A stretch of 64,000 bases of DNA. Origin: an uncultured Erythrobacter sp. (GTDB lineage: Bacteria > Pseudomonadota > Alphaproteobacteria > Sphingomonadales > Sphingomonadaceae). The notes beneath the pieces are model-generated. The model was given only the letters and a program-made list of their open reading frames with translations. It was not told where the DNA came from and searched no databases. Location: positions 1,444,439 to 1,508,438 of the forward strand of contig CANKYK010000001.1 in NCBI GenBank assembly GCA_947488155.1. The letters are read 5' to 3'. Within the stretch, counting starts at the first letter, position 1. Each line of letters begins with the position of its first letter. This document shows, piece by piece, positions 8,473-16,932 of the stretch. A program made the position numbers and the translations under genes.

Positions 8473-9332
8473 GCCGCGGCCTCCACCAGGCATGCGGCCA
8501 GCTTTGCGCGCAAGGCGCCGTCTTCGACCATTGCGGCGCGCAGGCCAGCGGAGATTTCGATATGGACAAAACCGTCAAACCCGGCTTCGCGCAGCAATTG
8601 CCCTTGAGCATTCGAGAGCGCGCCCAGCTCCCCAGTGTCGCCGGGATAGACGAGCACAGGAACGGGCGCGAAGGCGATGCTTAGGCAATCCGCCAGATCC
8701 AGCAGCCGTTCGCTCGGTTCTTCGGTGCCATTGCTGAGGATCATGCCGGCGCTCTGCGCAGCTATGCTGTCTCGGCGTTCCCCGTCGAAACCGTGCAACT
8801 GCACATTCAGGCCGTTTGGCGCGGCTTCAGCAAAGCCAAGTGCGAAGGCGCTGAACAAATGATCCTTGGTGCGGGCCAGATCGAGCGCGTGCTCGCACCC
8901 GCTGGTCTTGCGACGCGGCGCAGAATTCCAGGCGGCGGCCTGCGCGCCTGTTTCCAGAAACAGAGCGGAAGCGAGGCTACCGGTGTGACGGTCTGATCCG
9001 CGGTGCGGCGCGGTGATCGCCAGCGGTTGCGCGGCTCCTTCGCGGACCCAGTAGATTCCGCGTGCCTGACAATCGCCAGCGCCTTCGCTCAGCAGCACAG
9101 CGTCCGGCGCGCCGGGCACGGCCGAAGCCTCGAGACCCAGCTCTGCCAGGTCCGACAAACGATAAGTGTCCCCGCCAAGCAGTGCGGCAAAGGTGCTTTG
9201 CGCGCGGGCGAGTTCAGCATTATCTGCGAAGGCTGTGCCTTGGACCTCGCCAAATGGAGGAAACAGATAGGCCGCGCCCGCGAGAATAGCTGCCGCTGCG
9301 CCGCCTGCCAAGATAGGCTTCGCGCGGCTCAT
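8469..9332 (-). CDS. Membrane-anchored/periplasmic protein, possibly poly-gamma-glutamate hydrolase-like
   Basis: 287 aa with a hydrophobic N-terminal anchor or signal (about residues 7-25, 'ILAGGAAAAILAGAAYLF'). The mid-region 'LAITAPHRGSDRHTG', 'ASALFLETGAQAAAWNSAPRR', 'DLARTKDHLFSAFALGFAE' and 'NVQLHGFDG' recalls zinc-dependent gamma-PGA hydrolases and N-formylglutamate amidohydrolase-type folds, where a His, an acidic residue and a later His bind zinc. The candidate ligands are the two His of APHRGSDRH, the Glu of FLETG and the His of QLHG. A polymer-trimming enzyme would fit between CapC-like and CapB-like genes. The family call rests on short motifs and should be treated as a hypothesis. 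It overlaps both neighbours by four bases. Confidence 0.45.
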   Translation of the reverse strand: MSRAKPILAGGAAAAILAGAAYLFPPFGEVQGTAFADNAELARAQSTFAALLGGDTYRLSDLAELGLEASAVPGAPDAVLLSEGAGDCQARGIYWVREGAAQPLAITAPHRGSDRHTGSLASALFLETGAQAAAWNSAPRRKTSGCEHALDLARTKDHLFSAFALGFAEAAPNGLNVQLHGFDGERRDSIAAQSAGMILSNGTEEPSERLLDLADCLSIAFAPVPVLVYPGDTGELGALSNAQGQLLREAGFDGFVHIEISAGLRAAMVEDGALRAKLAACLVEAAA

Positions 9333-10114
9333 GGCGCATCACCTTCGCCAAAGCTCTCGGAGATGTCGTCGCGCGATGCCTCGTATAGAACCAGCATGGT
9401 GTAATCGCGCCCGCTAATGCCCAATGGACCCACCGCACGCCATTGGTTGCGGCCGAGGTAAAGACGCTCATTGCGTGTCAGCATGTCGGCCGGAAAGGCA
9501 TTGGCCTCAGTCAGTCGGTCGCGCGTTTCATCGCTCAATCGTTGGTAAGCAGCCAGAGATTGGGAGCCGAGATAGGTGCGCTGCTCAAACACCTGCACAT
9601 CGACGCCCAGAATGCCGCGATCAATGTCGAACATCTCCAGTTCCAACCTTGCGGCGGGCACGGGGCTTTCGACCAGCAATTGGTCTTGCTCGGCGACCAA
9701 TTCGGGCTGGGTACGGAAAAACCGCCAGGTGTTGCCCGAGGCAAAAACCACGTCGGGCGAATCCGCTTGCAGATAGGCGTCATGGACGGAAACCTCTTGG
9801 CCATTCGCCCCGATCCAGCGCATCCGCAGGCCGTAGACAAAGCCTTTTTCAAGGCCGCGCACTTCCTTTGTCACCGAGGGTGCGAGCAGGATTTTGGCTT
9901 TGGTTACCGGCTGGGAGAAGGTGAAGGCCAGCGGGTCATTTTCCGGGATGCGGTAGACAATGGAGCGCTTTGAAATGCGGGCATCGCGCGCGGTGATATC
10001 GCGCACATCGGTAAGGTAGCTGGCGAGTGGAAGCGCGTATTCGCGCCCAGCCCAGCCAGATGCCAGGGCCAGCAACGCAAACAGCAAAGACTTGGCAAAC
10101 ATAGACAGTGTCAT
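9329..10114 (-). CDS. Conserved membrane-anchored protein of unknown function in the CapBC-like operon
   Basis: 261 aa with one N-terminal hydrophobic stretch ('AKSLLFALLALASGWAG', about residues 7-23) and then a soluble, probably periplasmic, mixed alpha/beta domain. The part from about residue 45 to 190 looks beta-rich ('IVYRIPENDPLAFTFSQP', 'ARLELEMFDIDRG'), like a jelly-roll or carbohydrate-binding-type sandwich, but I do not recognise a family. Its ATG overlaps the stop of the CapC-like gene (ATGA), so the two are translationally coupled. By position it could be the functional counterpart of PgsA/PgsE, which help polymer export; there is no sequence evidence for homology. Confidence 0.6.
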   Translation of the reverse strand: MTLSMFAKSLLFALLALASGWAGREYALPLASYLTDVRDITARDARISKRSIVYRIPENDPLAFTFSQPVTKAKILLAPSVTKEVRGLEKGFVYGLRMRWIGANGQEVSVHDAYLQADSPDVVFASGNTWRFFRTQPELVAEQDQLLVESPVPAARLELEMFDIDRGILGVDVQVFEQRTYLGSQSLAAYQRLSDETRDRLTEANAFPADMLTRNERLYLGRNQWRAVGPLGISGRDYTMLVLYEASRDDISESFGEGDAP

Positions 10115-12672
10115 TCTGCGCGCTCCCCGATGCCAGGGAACATCAACCAGCCAAAGGCATAGCGCCGCTCGCTGGTGCTTTCGATATAGCGCAGCGACAT
10201 GCTGGGGCGGGCTTCCATACCTGCCTGATCATAGGCATTGGTCACCGTTTCAGCGCGCAGCCCGGCGCTGCGCAGGGCGGAGATGACCTCGCTAAACGCA
10301 GGCTGTTCTGGCCCAATGCGGTCTTTCGCGACCAGCACATCGACGCCGCCCTGATAGTTGACCGCCTCGCGTGGGCGAGCGCGCAATTGGAAGATCATGG
10401 GATCATCCACGCCCTCTTGGCTGCGGACCCATTCCTGCCATGTGACATCAAAGATCGTGTGCGGATCGCGCAGGAAACTGTCGCTTCGGGTGGCTACAAA
10501 CAAAGCGCCCGAATCCCATTCCCGGTGCACGGCCACGCCAATCCGGGCGGGCAGGACGCCGCGCGAGTTTTCAAAGGTCAAAACCGCCTTTTGCGGCTCT
10601 TGCCCCTCGGCGAGGAAGATATTGCCTTCATCGCGACCAGCAGCAGACAGGCTCCAATGCATTTTGGAACCAAAGCGGCAGCGGGAGATGTCCATTCCCG
10701 CCATTTGCGCCGCGGCGCTGGCAATTTGAGGTGTTTGCCCAGCGCGCACGCGCTCGATCATAGGCGCAGCGATTTCAAACCGGGCAAAGGCGAGTTGGGG
10801 CAGGCCGTCCCAATGGCTGCCCTCTGCCGCACTGCGAGACAGAGCGCACACTTTGGGTTGCTCGGTCGGCTGAGCGGGCGTGGTCAGGCGTGCGATATGG
10901 CGCAAAGACGCCTTGCTCAGCTCCAAGGTTGCATAATCGCCGCGAAGCCCGCGTCCCTCGCCAGCCAAGCTGACTTTCAGGTCAGGCGCCACTTGGCGCA
11001 AAGCCGCGACATTGGCGGCGGCGCCTGCGCCATCGGCAAAGGCAAAGCGCGATGCGGAGCCGGGTTCCGCTGCGCTGACCACAATATGCGCGGTTTGCGT
11101 GGCATCGATAAAGATCTGCGCGACATTGCTGTCGCTGTTCCGTCCGGCTGGCGCAGGAGCGGCGAGCACCAGCCAGCGCGCATCCTGATTGCGCTGCAGG
11201 GCGAGGGCGGCATTGGCGAGACCCGGCATGGCTGTCGGGTCAGGCAAGATGATTGCCTGATCACGCGCAGCTTTGGGGTCAAACACCAGCAATTCTGCGC
11301 CCTTATCGTCATCGCGGATAATCGCGAGGCGGCCATCCTCGATCCTGAGCAAGCGCCAACCGCTGGCGCGCTGATGAAATTCGGGTGCGATTTCAGGCAC
11401 GCCTTCTTCGATCAGTTCGACCAGCCGCGATAGGGTTCTGCGGCCCTCATTCGACAAGGGTTGGGCCGCGCCGCGCATCACGCGGGTGTGCGCATCGCCG
11501 ACCGCGTTCACGATCAGCGCGTTGAGCTGAGGCGAATTGCCAGAGCGCAGGCCGTCTGCCTGAACCGGGCCATCGTTCCATGGCGCGCGCGCGGTTGCAG
11601 CGGTCAACGTAAAGCCGACAAAATTGCCGATTACCGCGCCGGCCAGGCTGACCTGCAAGGTGGAGCGGGCAACGCGCGGGAAGATGTCTTTGTCATGCGC
11701 CTTGATCGCGATAAGCGTGGAAAGCAGATAGCCGAAGCCGAAGAAGTCGGTCGTCTTCACGTCGATCCCCTGCCACACGATGAACCAGCCCAGCGCCATT
11801 TTCCAAGCAAAGCTGATGTTGAAGAAGAGCAGCAATTTGCGCCCGCCCTCCAGCGTGACATTGGCCATAAACGGCAGCTGCAGGATCATTCGCGCGATGC
11901 AACAGATCAGGATCGCTTCGCCGAACGAGGTCAGGATTTTGGTTGGCTGATACCATTGCAGCGCGATTAGCGCCGGGATCAGAATACCGGAGAAATCCCA
12001 GCCATATTTGACGTTGTAATGGCTCGCGATCAGCGCGGTCAGTGTCAGGATGATATAGGCTTTGGGACCGGCGAGGATCGAGCTTGCCAGCCCTTCATAG
12101 AGGTAGAACACGCCGCTGATGCGGAAATTGGTAATCTCCATCAGGCCGTAACGCACGATCAGATAGGTGAGGCCAATCGTAACGCAGGCCATCGGCAGGC
12201 CGCGCTTCAGCCCTGGCTTCCAAAACTGGTTCGCCATCAGCGAGATGATGACGAGGCCGAAGCTTTGCAGATTGTTTTCCCAATCGATCCGCCGGTCAAA
12301 GTTTTCCTCTAGCCAGCCGGAAAATTCCGGCAGCAGCAGGCCATCAAACGACAGTCGTACCGCTATGCTGGCGAGTATGAGGCCCATAAAGCGGTCGCGG
12401 CCAAACAGGCTTGGGAAGCGGCCCGGCGCGAGCTTTTGAGAAAACACCCAGACGATGAGGTAAGCAACCACCGCCTCGACGCTGATCACGAGCGCCGCAA
12501 ACGGCTTCACGATCATCAGCGGTACGAGATAGCCTGGCACCACCAGACCTGACAGCACCCAGCCATAGCGCAGGTTGAAAAAGCACATGACGAACACACC
12601 GACCCACACGGTCGTGATGATCGATCCGGCCAATCCGCCTTCAGGAAATATGGTGAGAGGAAAAAGGTCCAC
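10111..12672 (-). CDS. Double PgsC/CapC-like membrane protein with large C-terminal domain
   Basis: 853 aa. The first 350 residues are polytopic and contain two copies of the PgsC/CapC signature: 'NLRYGWVLSGLVVPGYLVPL' at about residues 33-52 and 'NVKYGWDFSGILIPALIAL' at about 220-238. Normal PgsC/CapC is a single unit of about 150 aa and is a membrane partner of the CapB ligase in polymer synthesis and export. Here the unit is duplicated in one chain and joined to about 500 residues of soluble sequence without a recognised family ('SPQLNALIVNAVGDAHTRVM' onward, ending in 'RRYAFGWLMFPGIGERAE'). It is preceded by the response regulator after a 12-base gap and overlaps the next gene by ATGA. 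The fusion suggests a dedicated, self-contained synthase/export subunit; the cargo is unknown. Confidence 0.8.
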   Translation of the reverse strand: MDLFPLTIFPEGGLAGSIITTVWVGVFVMCFFNLRYGWVLSGLVVPGYLVPLMIVKPFAALVISVEAVVAYLIVWVFSQKLAPGRFPSLFGRDRFMGLILASIAVRLSFDGLLLPEFSGWLEENFDRRIDWENNLQSFGLVIISLMANQFWKPGLKRGLPMACVTIGLTYLIVRYGLMEITNFRISGVFYLYEGLASSILAGPKAYIILTLTALIASHYNVKYGWDFSGILIPALIALQWYQPTKILTSFGEAILICCIARMILQLPFMANVTLEGGRKLLLFFNISFAWKMALGWFIVWQGIDVKTTDFFGFGYLLSTLIAIKAHDKDIFPRVARSTLQVSLAGAVIGNFVGFTLTAATARAPWNDGPVQADGLRSGNSPQLNALIVNAVGDAHTRVMRGAAQPLSNEGRRTLSRLVELIEEGVPEIAPEFHQRASGWRLLRIEDGRLAIIRDDDKGAELLVFDPKAARDQAIILPDPTAMPGLANAALALQRNQDARWLVLAAPAPAGRNSDSNVAQIFIDATQTAHIVVSAAEPGSASRFAFADGAGAAANVAALRQVAPDLKVSLAGEGRGLRGDYATLELSKASLRHIARLTTPAQPTEQPKVCALSRSAAEGSHWDGLPQLAFARFEIAAPMIERVRAGQTPQIASAAAQMAGMDISRCRFGSKMHWSLSAAGRDEGNIFLAEGQEPQKAVLTFENSRGVLPARIGVAVHREWDSGALFVATRSDSFLRDPHTIFDVTWQEWVRSQEGVDDPMIFQLRARPREAVNYQGGVDVLVAKDRIGPEQPAFSEVISALRSAGLRAETVTNAYDQAGMEARPSMSLRYIESTSERRYAFGWLMFPGIGERAE

Positions 12673-12684
12673 GGCGCGCTCGTC

Positions 12685-13092
12685 TCAGCCCTGCTCCGCT
12701 GCTGTGCCAGCCGAGACAGGCGCGGTTCCGCCAGCCAGCGCGCGCGCGGCGCGCTTGACCAGCTCAGCAGGCTCCACCGGCTTTCGGGCAATATCGACCA
12801 CACCCAGGGCGAGGTGCTGCTCGGTCAGCTTCTCTTCGGTTGCAGAGGACACGATCATCACCGGCGGGCGATGCGCGTCGCTCTCCGCTAGCAGACGCAG
12901 GAATTTGATTCCGTCAATCTTCGGCATGACAAGATCGAGCAGGATCAAGTCAAAGCGTGTAGCCTTCACCTGTTTAAGGCCCGCATCTCCGTCGCTCGCC
13001 ACGTCAACTTCATAGCCTTCGAGCTGCAACGTCAGCTGCAACAGCCCCGCCAGAATGGGATCGTCATCGATCACCAGAATACGCGCCGCCAT
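12685..13092 (-). CDS. Single-domain response regulator (REC only)
   Basis: 135 aa, essentially one CheY-like receiver: acidic pocket 'VIDDDP', phospho-acceptor Asp in 'LILLDLVMPKIDG', Ser/Thr in 'IVSSATEEK' and conserved Lys in 'DIARKPVEP'. All key residues are present, so it should accept phosphate. There is no output domain; the last 15 residues are a low-complexity tail. Its ATG overlaps the TGA of the CHASE2 gene by one base, so the two are coupled. Because that CHASE2 protein lacks visible kinase residues, the phosphate source may be elsewhere, for example the REC-Hpt protein across the divergent region; that is inference. Confidence 0.9.
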   Translation of the reverse strand: MAARILVIDDDPILAGLLQLTLQLEGYEVDVASDGDAGLKQVKATRFDLILLDLVMPKIDGIKFLRLLAESDAHRPPVMIVSSATEEKLTEQHLALGVVDIARKPVEPAELVKRAARALAGGTAPVSAGTAAEQG

Positions 13093-15731
13093 CAGCCGAC
13101 CCCTCGCAAATCTACGTTAAAACCAAAGCCATTGGACTGGCTGCCCCAATAGGAAACGCTGGCCGACCAGCGCGTGACCTTGGCCATACCCTCGCCAATT
13201 ACGCGGTATTCGCCGACCGCGCCTTCTTCGTAATTGGCGATCAGCCACAATAGCCGGTCAAAGCCGATCCCAAAGCCGCCAGAAATCCGGATGTGGGTGC
13301 GCCCTTGCAGCTCCTCGAGCTTCAATTTTACCACGCCGTGCTGTGGCGTATCGGCGATCACCACGCGCAGCATTGCGACCAGCATATCAGCCAGCGCATT
13401 GGGCTCTGCCAGAGTGAAACCGCTGACGCTTGGGTGCTCCGCTTCGATAATAACGCCTAGCTCATCTGCCAGAGTAGAGGCGCGGGCAATCGCATCTTTG
13501 GCAACAGCGGCGGCGTCGACTGGATAGCAGGCCTCGGTCAGATCACGCGTTTCAGAGCGGATCAAGCCAGCAACCTCATCAAGGCGGCTGGTCGCGCGGC
13601 GGGCGGTCTCGCTAATGCGGTCAACCACGCTGCGCACTTGCTCGCTGGCCAGCCGCTCGTCACTGGCGAGCTGAGAGCCGAGCAGGATCGCCTCAAAATC
13701 ATTGCGCAATTGCAGATCGATGAACTTCGCCACCGCTTTGCGCAGGTCAGCGGCGCGGTTCACATCGCGCATATCAATCGCTTCCAGCACCAGAATACGA
13801 TCCGCGCCGTGCGCATGGCTGACAGGTGCGGCGAGGCGCAGCATCCGCTCGCTCTGGCGATTGCCGTCGCCCAGATCACGCATCGGCATGCGCATTTCAG
13901 AGCCGTTCAGCATCAGGTCTTCGATCAGCGCCTCGACACGCTCTGCGTCGAGTTCTGTGAGCGCCAGCAAAGCCTCCGACAGCGAGGTGTCGAACAGGTT
14001 GAGCCCTGCCTCACGGTACAGCTCCTGCATCGCTTCATTGGCGTGCAGGGGAGAGCCGATCAGGTGGAAGATGATAACTGCGGTGTCGATCGTGTCGAAC
14101 CCGCGGCGCACTTGCTCAGATTCGTTGGCGACCAGTGCGATGGCGCTTGCGACCTTATCATCGAGCGGCAGATAGCGGCTTTCCTGGCTGGCCCGCGCGT
14201 TGAGATCAGCGCGCCAGCGGAACAGCTCGCGGAAACTTGTGACAATTGCGCGCACCAGATGCGCCGATTTGCCCGGTGTGGCGGTGTCTGGTCGGGTGTG
14301 GAGCCAGAACAATTGCTGATCGCCCGCGCCGACCCAGCCGATCCGTGCTTCGCCTGCCCAGCTAGGCACGATATCGGCGGCATCGCGCACCGCAAAGGTC
14401 GCGCGCAGGTCTTTCAAGATCGCGGCGAGCTGTTTGGGCGCAATAGCAATATCTTCGATTGAGGCGTTGTTGGCCGCGACCGGCTGTAGCTGGCCATTGG
14501 GCAGCAATTCGACCAACAGGCTGCGCTCAACCCCTGCATATTGTGCGGCGGAACCCAGCAGCTGCGGCAGGCGTGCGCCTTCACGCAGGGCCGAGCGATT
14601 GAATGAGCTTTGCACCGCGCGCGAGGCGGTGCGTTCCAAGCGGCGATCTTGCGAAGTTTCACGCTCGATCACGCGCTGGAATGTGATGATCCATGGGGCC
14701 AGCATCAGCGCGGCCACGGGCAGCAAAGTGCCCGTAAACAGCAAAACGGCCCAGCAGGCCGCGGCGATCAGCAGGCTGAAACTGATAGGTATGAGCACTG
14801 CCAGCCGCTTGGGATCGGTCTCGCGGTAGACCAGCGATAGCAGCGCGCCGAGCGCGAGCAGCATTACCCACACCTGCCAATCGTGGGCGTAATAGCTGAT
14901 TTGATCTGTCCTGAGTGCGTTCACTGTGTGAGCGCGGAAAATCGCCTCGCTGGTGGAATGATCATTCGGACTAAGCGGTGTGCTGAGCGATCCGCGCAGC
15001 GCCTCTGGCTGAACCACCATGGCGACCAGACCGGCTAACTCGCCCGGCTGGATCTCGCCGCTGGTTAGTTGGCTGGCCTTCAGGATCGGGATGCTTTGAC
15101 GGTTTGGCATCGGCACCAGAAATTCGCCGCGTACCGGTTTTTTGCCAGCGAGTGCTGCGTCAAACACCGGTATGGTCTCGCTGCGCCCAGGAAGGGCCGC
15201 CGATTGCACGCGGTTGATGCCATATTGCGCCGGAGCCAAGGTCCGCGCCGTGGGTATGGCCGATCCGACATTGCCTGTGGCTTCCAGCTTCCAGCTTTCA
15301 TTTTCGGGCAATTGCTGCGCTGGCAGGCCAATGATGACGGGAACAGCGCTTGAGGCGACGCGGCCACGGTCAGCGCTAAGATAGCCGATCCGCTCAACGC
15401 CAAGATTGGCAAGCGAGCGTTCCAATGCTGTGAACTTGGCTGGGTCTTGCGCGGCGAAAGCGGGATCGCGCTCAATCACCACGACGCTGGGCTGGCTGCC
15501 CGCTTGGTTGACGGTGACGGCATCGAAGAACCGCCCATCCACTTGCGTAAAGGCGCCAAGCTGATGAAGGGCAGCCAGCGCAATCGCGACCAATAGCGGG
15601 CCGAGCCATTGGCCCAGCAGCTCGCGCCGGACAGCGCGCATGCGCCGCGAGCTGCGCGAATTCGTGCGCGCAGAAGCGGAGCCTGATGGCTTGCTGTCTT
15701 CCAGAGCAGGTGTGGGCGAAAGCGCGGTCAC
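13092..15731 (-). CDS. CHASE2-domain transmembrane sensor with degenerate histidine-kinase-like C-terminus
   Basis: 879 aa. A basic N-terminus is followed by one membrane segment (about residues 39-60), an extracytoplasmic CHASE2 domain (to about 285: 'VDGRFFDAVTVNQAG', 'VVVIERDPAFAAQDP'), then three closely spaced membrane segments typical of CHASE2 proteins, a PAS-like region and a C-terminal helical/ATPase-like part. In that last part the helix 'IDLQLRNDFEAILLGSQLAS' occupies the DHp position but has no His. The N-box region reads 'NALADMLVAMLRVVIAD' and the G-box only 'GGFGIGFDRLLWL'. It therefore looks like a pseudokinase or a sensor with a non-canonical mechanism. Translation starts at GTG 15731. 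It heads the seven-gene operon and presumably couples an envelope or polymer signal to the operon. Confidence 0.75.
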   Translation of the reverse strand: MTALSPTPALEDSKPSGSASARTNSRSSRRMRAVRRELLGQWLGPLLVAIALAALHQLGAFTQVDGRFFDAVTVNQAGSQPSVVVIERDPAFAAQDPAKFTALERSLANLGVERIGYLSADRGRVASSAVPVIIGLPAQQLPENESWKLEATGNVGSAIPTARTLAPAQYGINRVQSAALPGRSETIPVFDAALAGKKPVRGEFLVPMPNRQSIPILKASQLTSGEIQPGELAGLVAMVVQPEALRGSLSTPLSPNDHSTSEAIFRAHTVNALRTDQISYYAHDWQVWVMLLALGALLSLVYRETDPKRLAVLIPISFSLLIAAACWAVLLFTGTLLPVAALMLAPWIITFQRVIERETSQDRRLERTASRAVQSSFNRSALREGARLPQLLGSAAQYAGVERSLLVELLPNGQLQPVAANNASIEDIAIAPKQLAAILKDLRATFAVRDAADIVPSWAGEARIGWVGAGDQQLFWLHTRPDTATPGKSAHLVRAIVTSFRELFRWRADLNARASQESRYLPLDDKVASAIALVANESEQVRRGFDTIDTAVIIFHLIGSPLHANEAMQELYREAGLNLFDTSLSEALLALTELDAERVEALIEDLMLNGSEMRMPMRDLGDGNRQSERMLRLAAPVSHAHGADRILVLEAIDMRDVNRAADLRKAVAKFIDLQLRNDFEAILLGSQLASDERLASEQVRSVVDRISETARRATSRLDEVAGLIRSETRDLTEACYPVDAAAVAKDAIARASTLADELGVIIEAEHPSVSGFTLAEPNALADMLVAMLRVVIADTPQHGVVKLKLEELQGRTHIRISGGFGIGFDRLLWLIANYEEGAVGEYRVIGEGMAKVTRWSASVSYWGSQSNGFGFNVDLRGVG

Positions 15732-16164
15732 GATATGTGTGGGATCAGCAGATAATGGGATGACGCAGCCTCATTCGCTCTTGCCGCTATGCGGACGGAT
15801 GCGAGAATGATGGCGATGCTTACCCAACTGCCAATATGCCCCAGACCCCCTTAGTTTTCCCAGTCAAACTGGCCGTTCATTCGGCCATGTCTTGGTGGGC
15901 GCGGCCGAAACAATCCGGCCAAGCAGCCAGCAAAGCTGCCTTTCATGGTTACTATTCAGGGTCTGGCGCTAAGGAATTATCACTAATTATACGTTAATCA
16001 TCACGGGCTTGTTTATTAAGGGGGCTACACGGCCCACGTACCACCGGTGGCTGTATGGCGCACGGCACCTAAAATGACGTCACGAAGGAGTGAACGCTTT
16101 TAGGGTTCTGGCTTAGGCAAACATCGTTAGCTCGGTCTTAATCATATTCTTACATAAGCGCCGG
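15732..16164. promoter_or_regulatory. Divergent control region between the CapBC-like operon and the REC-Hpt/fap-like genes
   Basis: A 433-base stretch without a convincing gene must contain the promoters of two diverging operons. It holds several dyads: TGGCCG-TTCATT-CGGCCA (15870-15887) with an inverted GGCCGAA nearby (15903), a perfect CCACCGGTGG (16041-16050) and a perfect TGACGTCA (16075-16082). There is also an AT-rich patch around 15970-16020. These are candidate regulator sites; which protein binds is unknown. Confidence 0.45.
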
Positions 16165-16932
16165 GTGAAAGAAGCATCAAACACCCAGTGGACGACCGCG
16201 AAAGCCGGTGCCAGCGCAAAAGCGCTGCGCGTGCTGTTGGCCGAAGATACGCCGATCAGCGCCGAGGCGATGCGGGCGATGGCTGAGCATTTCTCGGTCG
16301 ATATGGACATTGCCGCCAATGGGCTGGAGGCGATTGACATGGTCGAGACCGCGAAAGCCGACGGACGGCCGTATTCGCTAATGTTGGTCGATGTAATGAT
16401 GCCGATTTTGGACGGTGTTGAGACGACCAGGCGTCTGCGCGCTCGCGGGTTCGATGCTGAGGCATTGCCTATTATCGCAGTCACCGCCGCCACCAGCTTT
16501 GACGAAATCCGCTCTTACCGCGCTTGCGGAATGCAGGCTTTCCTGGCCAAGCCGGTCGCGCTCAAGGATCTGGGTGCGACGCTGGAGGCTTGGGGCCACA
16601 AGGCTGACAAGCAGTCGGCAAAATCAACCACCACCATTGAGCCAGCATTACTCGAGGCGCTGGAGCAGCAATTTCGAGATCGTAATACGCGCACGCTCAA
16701 ACTGGTCGAAGCTGCGCTTAAGAACTCTGACTTTAGCGACGCAACCGTCAATGAAATTAGGCACTTGCTTCATCAGATAGCGGGGACCGCGAGCACTTTT
16801 GGCGATCCCAAACTGAGCGAGATGGCGCGCACGCATGAGCATTCGCTGATCGAAGCAGGAATGAATGAGGAGGAGCTCCAAGAGCATCTCCGGAAGGCTG
16901 CAAAAAGCCTCAAAGAAAGGATCAAACCGTGA
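16165..16932 (+). CDS. Response-regulator receiver fused to an Hpt domain
   Basis: 255 aa from a GTG start; a TAG at 16114 closes the frame and no ATG, GTG or TTG lies between. Residues 20-145 form a REC domain with 'LLAEDTPISAEAM', phospho-acceptor Asp in 'LMLVDVMMPILDG' and Lys in 'AFLAKPVAL'. Residues 155-250 form an Hpt module whose phosphorylatable His is in 'IRHLLHQIAGTASTFG'. Such REC-Hpt proteins relay phosphate between a kinase and a response regulator. The single-domain regulator and kinase-like CHASE2 protein encoded divergently are natural partners, but this is inference. Its stop overlaps the GTG of the next gene by four bases, so it is coupled to the outer-membrane barrel. Confidence 0.85.
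   Translation: MKEASNTQWTTAKAGASAKALRVLLAEDTPISAEAMRAMAEHFSVDMDIAANGLEAIDMVETAKADGRPYSLMLVDVMMPILDGVETTRRLRARGFDAEALPIIAVTAATSFDEIRSYRACGMQAFLAKPVALKDLGATLEAWGHKADKQSAKSTTTIEPALLEALEQQFRDRNTRTLKLVEAALKNSDFSDATVNEIRHLLHQIAGTASTFGDPKLSEMARTHEHSLIEAGMNEEELQEHLRKAAKSLKERIKP

Noticed and set aside
7357-8607. Plus-strand 416-aa ORF, and the 352-aa (4985) and 441-aa (10108) ORFs
   Set aside because: They are antisense to well-supported genes of the leftward operon, which have clear domains and coupled starts; high GC leaves long shadow frames.
13092-15731. Adenylate cyclase with CHASE2 domain
   Set aside because: No cyclase motif is visible after the three membrane segments; the C-terminus has a kinase-like layout instead.
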